Shown here piece by piece: positions 60,796 to 64,000 of a stretch of 64,000 nucleotides of DNA. This DNA is from Paracoccus wurundjeri (GTDB lineage: Bacteria; Pseudomonadota; Alphaproteobacteria; Rhodobacterales; Rhodobacteraceae): positions 62,001 through 126,000 of the forward strand of contig NZ_JAUUTZ010000004.1 of the NCBI RefSeq assembly GCF_030678915.1, read 5' to 3'. The number at the start of each line of letters is the position of its first letter. The stretch's first letter is position 1. The notes beneath the pieces are model-generated. The model searched no databases. It was not told the origin of the DNA and was given only the letters and a program-made list of their open reading frames with translations. The translations under genes were made by a program, and so were the position numbers.

Positions 60796-61596
60796 TCATC
60801 GTTGCGCCAGATCACGATGCCACTTGGTCAGCAATGCCAGGCCAAGGCCAAATAGAACGGCGGCAATCACGGCGACATATACCGGCTGGACATATTCGGC
60901 GCGGTAGGTTGAGTAGAATCCGGATCGGTTGGTACCGACGATATGAATAAGGGGGTTGAACCACAGTATATTGCGGAATCCCTCGGGCATGCTGTCGAAC
61001 GGAATGAAAATACAGGAGATCAGGAACAATGGGCGCGTAATGATCGCCCAGACATTCGCCCAGAGGGGAAAGCGCCGCATAAGAAAGCAGTTCGCGCAGC
61101 CGACGCCAAGCGCCAGCCCGGCCGACATCAGAAAAGCCGAGACGATCCGGGGCAGGTCCAATATCAGCTCGACATTGTCATAATAGACGATGCCTGTCAG
61201 GACGATGATGCAAACCAGCGCATGTATCATGCAGGCCAGCACGAAACGCGCAACGATCGCATCGACGAAGGTCACGCCCGGATAGAACAGCAACTGCTTC
61301 GAGAATGCCAGGGACTGTGCGATCCTTCGGCTGATATCAAGAAACATCAGGAACGGCAGCAGCCCCGAAGCATAGAACAGCGCAAAGCTGGATCCCATTG
61401 GCGGCACGCGAACCGCCAGCGAAAATATCACCGTCAGAAGCGCGATGCCGCCAACCGGTTCAAGCACGGTCCAGATGAAGCCCCCTGGCGATTTGCCGTA
61501 TGAGGTGGACATTTCCCGAAAGATCAGAGCGCCGATAGTACGGATCGCGGGGAAACGGGTAAGCGGATGACGATAAGGCAGCAGACGTTCCAGCAT
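60796..61596 (-). CDS. kpsM: Capsule ABC exporter permease (KpsM-like)
   Basis: 266 residues with six membrane helices and a short cytoplasmic N-terminus with IFREMSTSYGKSPGGFIWTVLEP, the group 2 capsule KpsM/BexB/CtrC pattern. FLISCIFIPFDSMPEGFRNILWFNPLIHIVGTNRSGFY near the end is conserved in this family. The ATG at 61596 lies three bases after the kpsT stop and is preferred to the GTG at 61599. Exports the lipid-linked polymer across the inner membrane with KpsT. Confidence 0.9.
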   Translation of the reverse strand: MLERLLPYRHPLTRFPAIRTIGALIFREMSTSYGKSPGGFIWTVLEPVGGIALLTVIFSLAVRVPPMGSSFALFYASGLLPFLMFLDISRRIAQSLAFSKQLLFYPGVTFVDAIVARFVLACMIHALVCIIVLTGIVYYDNVELILDLPRIVSAFLMSAGLALGVGCANCFLMRRFPLWANVWAIITRPLFLISCIFIPFDSMPEGFRNILWFNPLIHIVGTNRSGFYSTYRAEYVQPVYVAVIAAVLFGLGLALLTKWHRDLAQR

Positions 61597-61599
61597 CAC

Positions 61600-62277
61600 C
61601 TAGTCCTCATTATTATTGCTACCGGCGCCGATATTCGACAAATGGACCTCGATGGCCTGTTCCACGTCTTCGAAATACGTAAGACGCCCCTCGTGAAGCA
61701 CTGCGGCGGCATTGCAGACGGAACGTATCATGCTCATCGAATGCGAGACCATGATCGCGCCGCTGTTCAGCAGACGGTTGCGGAAATAGGCTTGGCTCTT
61801 GTCGCGGAAATTGCCATCTCCGACCGAGGTCACCTCGTCCACCAGATAGGTATCGAAATAGATGCCCATCGAGACGCCGAAAGCCAGGCGCGAACGCATC
61901 CCTGACGAATAATGCCCGAAAGGCAGATACAGATGATGTCCAAGATCGGAAAAGCGGGCGACAAAGGTCAGAAGCTTGTCGGCATTGACATTATAGACGC
62001 GGGCGATGAAGCGCGTGTTCTGCGCTCCGGTCAGTTCGGGATGGAAACTGCCCGCAAAACCGACCGGCCAAGAGACGCTTCCCGTAGTCGCCACCTTGCC
62101 GTGATCCGGGCGCACGACCCCTGCGATCATGCGCAGCAGCGTGGATTTCCCCGCGCCATTCTGTCCCAGAAGACCGATGCTGGCGCCGGTCGGGAAGGTC
62201 ACGCTGACATCGCGGGCAACCACCGTGGTGCGGCCGTTGACGGTGAAGCTTTTCGATAAGTTTTCCAGCCTGATCAT
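61600..62277 (-). CDS. kpsT: Capsule ABC exporter ATPase (KpsT-like)
   Basis: 225 residues. Walker A LLGQNGAGKSTLLR, signature YSSGMRSRLAFGVSM, Walker B TYLVDEVTSVGDG and switch His AIMVSHSMSM are present, and the short length and IEVHLSNIG tail are those of KpsT/BexA. The start overlaps the kpsE stop by one base (TGATG). Confidence 0.93.
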   Translation of the reverse strand: MIRLENLSKSFTVNGRTTVVARDVSVTFPTGASIGLLGQNGAGKSTLLRMIAGVVRPDHGKVATTGSVSWPVGFAGSFHPELTGAQNTRFIARVYNVNADKLLTFVARFSDLGHHLYLPFGHYSSGMRSRLAFGVSMGIYFDTYLVDEVTSVGDGNFRDKSQAYFRNRLLNSGAIMVSHSMSMIRSVCNAAAVLHEGRLTYFEDVEQAIEVHLSNIGAGSNNNED

Positions 62278-63443
62278 CAGTGACGGTCACGGTTGCTATA
62301 GCCGATCAGCACAAGACTGAGCCAGCCGATGAAGATGAAGGTGACGGCCAGGACGGTGATCATCAGCCGCCGCGGGCGGGTCGCCGTCTCGGCGAGTGTG
62401 GGCTCGACAAAAGTTGCCAGATAGCGGCTGTCCTGTTCCGATTTCGACCGTGCCGCTTCCACGCCGCCAAGCGCGATGGAATAGCTTTTCTCCGCGAGCT
62501 CCAGATCGAGTTGCAGCTTGGTATATTTATCAACCACGGTGCTGAACTTGACGTCGCCCGTCGTGTCGCCGCCATAGCGCTGCTGTTCCTGTTCGATCCT
62601 GCGTTGCAGGACGTCGACACGCATTTTCGCCTGATTGATGCGCACATCAGCCGTACCCTGCTCGCGCAGGGTTTCAAGCTGAACCATCGCTTCGGTCATT
62701 TCCTGCGACAGGCTGGTAATGATGGTCGCGTTGGTAGTGATGAGCGCTTGCGGATCGATAAGTTTGTACTGATCGCGGAACTGTGCCAGAGCTATCCGCG
62801 CATCGGCCAGTTGCTCCTCCGTCTGCTCCAGATCACGCCGGGCATAACGCAAGGTATTGTCTCGCGCTTCGTCCGAGATGGTGTTGACGAGCCGTCCCGC
62901 CGCCCTGTGAATGCTTTGCGCAATCAGATTGGCGTCTTTTGACGTAAAGGCACGCACTTCAATCTCGATCATTCCCGTGGCGGAATCCACGCTGATCGTG
63001 ACCATTCGCTGCCAATATGCGACCAGTTCCTCGAGGCTGGAGTTCTCGCCAAGCGTGAAGAACCGGTCGCCCTCGGGCTTGGTATAAAGGGCTCGCAACC
63101 CGATTTCCCGATCCAGTTTGTTGACGAAATTCGGGCTGCGCAGATATTTGTAAAGAATCTGCGCATCGGTAGTCGTATTGCCCACGGACGGAAGTCCGAA
63201 TCCGGCAAGAATACCTAGGTTCTGCGCCTCTTCGTCACGCACCACAAATGAAACTTCCGAGACATATTGATCCTTGGCGATCAGGAACATGTAAGTGGTG
63301 ACAAGCAGGGCGGGCAAAGCAAATAGCAGCAAGAAGCTGCCAAGCACCAGAGTATGCCGCTTGGCCCAGCCTGCTTGTCCGACAGGCGCCGGGATACGTG
63401 GATTTGCGGATTTTACGCGCAATGGAGGGTCAAGATCTTTCAA
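62277..63443 (-). CDS. kpsE: Capsule export inner-membrane protein (KpsE/BexC/CtrB-like)
   Basis: 388 residues. Membrane helices near residues 32-55 and 358-380 flank a long periplasmic coiled-coil domain (EQTEEQLADARIALAQFRDQ, RIEQEQQRYG). The N-terminal QYVSEVSFVVRDEEAQNLG and the terminal TRPRRLMITVLAVTFIFIGWL are typical of the polysaccharide co-polymerase family that links the KpsMT exporter to the outer-membrane channel. The only start is a TTG at 63443 with a GGACGG site. Confidence 0.88.
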   Translation of the reverse strand: MKDLDPPLRVKSANPRIPAPVGQAGWAKRHTLVLGSFLLLFALPALLVTTYMFLIAKDQYVSEVSFVVRDEEAQNLGILAGFGLPSVGNTTTDAQILYKYLRSPNFVNKLDREIGLRALYTKPEGDRFFTLGENSSLEELVAYWQRMVTISVDSATGMIEIEVRAFTSKDANLIAQSIHRAAGRLVNTISDEARDNTLRYARRDLEQTEEQLADARIALAQFRDQYKLIDPQALITTNATIITSLSQEMTEAMVQLETLREQGTADVRINQAKMRVDVLQRRIEQEQQRYGGDTTGDVKFSTVVDKYTKLQLDLELAEKSYSIALGGVEAARSKSEQDSRYLATFVEPTLAETATRPRRLMITVLAVTFIFIGWLSLVLIGYSNRDRH

Positions 63444-63446
63444 TGT

Positions 63447-64000
63447 TTACCGTCCATTCTTGCGGTGGGAATTGGGTGTCCTGTCATAGACGGCCACAGC
63501 ATCGGTCAGCGCCGCTTCGACTTCGTCCATAGCGGCAGCGGGGATCCGATCTTCGTGAACAAGATCTTCAAGCATGCGGTGACGCAGGTCGTGGCCGATG
63601 CTTTGCGGCATGCGCTCCGGCAGGCCGACACCGGCGGCATAATCGCGATATTTGAGGCTGTCTCCGCTAACCGCGTCCTCGAATCCTTCAAAGGTAATGA
63701 GCGCGACGGGAATGCCGTAAGCCTGGCAGGTGATATAGATGTGCATCGCGCTGGTCAGCACCGCATCATATTGCAGAAGCACTCCGATCAATGCCTCGAT
63801 ATCGCTGCGGCGCGATACCAGAACGGAATGTTCCTCGACATTTTCGGGCAACCGCAAAGAGATGTTGCGATGTGCAAAATGACGTATCAGCGCCAATTGC
63901 CCGTTCGTCCTGTGGCGCTTCAGCGGTATAAGCCGGGGCAGCATCGCCGCCGGATCGCCAAAGCGGTCTATTTTCGGGCCTCCTGCCTCTGCGACAAGCT
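63447..64000 (-). CDS. Polysaccharide pyruvyltransferase-like protein (partial, N-terminus outside window)
   Basis: The frame is open to the right edge, so the gene extends upstream of the window; 183 residues are visible. DRFGDPAAMLPRLIP and DAVLTSAMHIYITCQAYGIPVALI match YGDPAWLLPILYP and the HGVIIAQAYGIP region of the fusion protein at 58688-60667, so it belongs to the same pyruvyltransferase family. The catalytic-site HG pair is replaced by MHIY. Ends four bases before the kpsE start. Confidence 0.7.
   Translation of the reverse strand, partial: LVAEAGGPKIDRFGDPAAMLPRLIPLKRHRTNGQLALIRHFAHRNISLRLPENVEEHSVLVSRRSDIEALIGVLLQYDAVLTSAMHIYITCQAYGIPVALITFEGFEDAVSGDSLKYRDYAAGVGLPERMPQSIGHDLRHRMLEDLVHEDRIPAAAMDEVEAALTDAVAVYDRTPNSHRKNGR

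Noticed and set aside
1-64000. CRISPR arrays, tRNA/rRNA genes, IS elements, prophage genes
   Set aside because: None seen: no regularly spaced repeats, no transposase or integrase motifs, no tRNA-like or rRNA-like segments by eye.

Overview
This window is a high-GC chromosomal segment of an alphaproteobacterium, most likely from the Rhodobacterales and Paracoccus-like. The evidence is the codon usage, frequent TTG/GTG starts, the dense set of TRAP, TTT and ABC uptake operons, and a five-step (HutF/HutG) histidine pathway. No rRNA, tRNA, IS element or CRISPR array was seen. Product names rest on motif recognition by eye; no database search was run.

Layout. (1) 1-3251: a detoxification operon (isochorismatase-type hydrolase, XapX protein, alpha/beta hydrolase, ring-cleaving VOC dioxygenase) diverging from a LysR regulator. 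(2) 3351-16289: a polycarboxylate catabolic locus built around a GntR regulator and a phased operator array. It holds three MmgE/PrpD proteins, a TcuA-like flavoprotein, a TctC receptor with a fused TctA-TctB permease, an ornithine cyclodeaminase/mu-crystallin protein, a PrpB-like lyase and an AbrB-family membrane protein. This is the best candidate for an undescribed pathway. (3) 16750-26500: a surface-glycan island with two paralogous 653-residue GT4 glycosyltransferases at its edges and a methyltransferase, an esterase-like protein, two sulfotransferases and a sugar epimerase between them. (4) 26501-27690: a 1.2 kb gene-poor stretch with an AT-rich island and a candidate small RNA that ends in a strong terminator and carries an anti-Shine-Dalgarno CCTCCTC motif. 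(5) 27699-29919: a protealysin-type M4 protease with its emfourin inhibitor, then an AadA-like adenylyltransferase.

(6) 29942-34999: a NitT/TauT-type ABC importer with a fumarylacetoacetase-family hydrolase, controlled by a divergent GntR with a perfect 12-bp-arm operator. (7) 35102-36053: an ABM-like protein diverging from an Lrp/AsnC regulator. (8) 36241-39450: a dctPQM TRAP operon with a 20-bp perfect palindrome upstream and a classical terminator downstream. (9) 39686-46435: a ribose-type sugar ABC importer in one operon with a sugar isomerase and a Gfo/Idh/MocA dehydrogenase, diverging from a LacI regulator. (10) 46494-54499: the hut locus, with hutF diverging from hutIHGUD and hutC convergent at its end. 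(11) 54964-64000: a capsule region with a GT25-like protein, FAD oxidoreductase, methyltransferase, a glycosyltransferase-pyruvyltransferase fusion, KpsM/KpsT/KpsE export proteins and a second pyruvyltransferase cut by the window end.

Two themes recur. Each uptake operon pairs a nearby local regulator with a visible operator, and in three of them a hairpin separates the receptor gene from the membrane component. The two glycan regions together suggest a sulfated, pyruvylated, methylated surface polymer.
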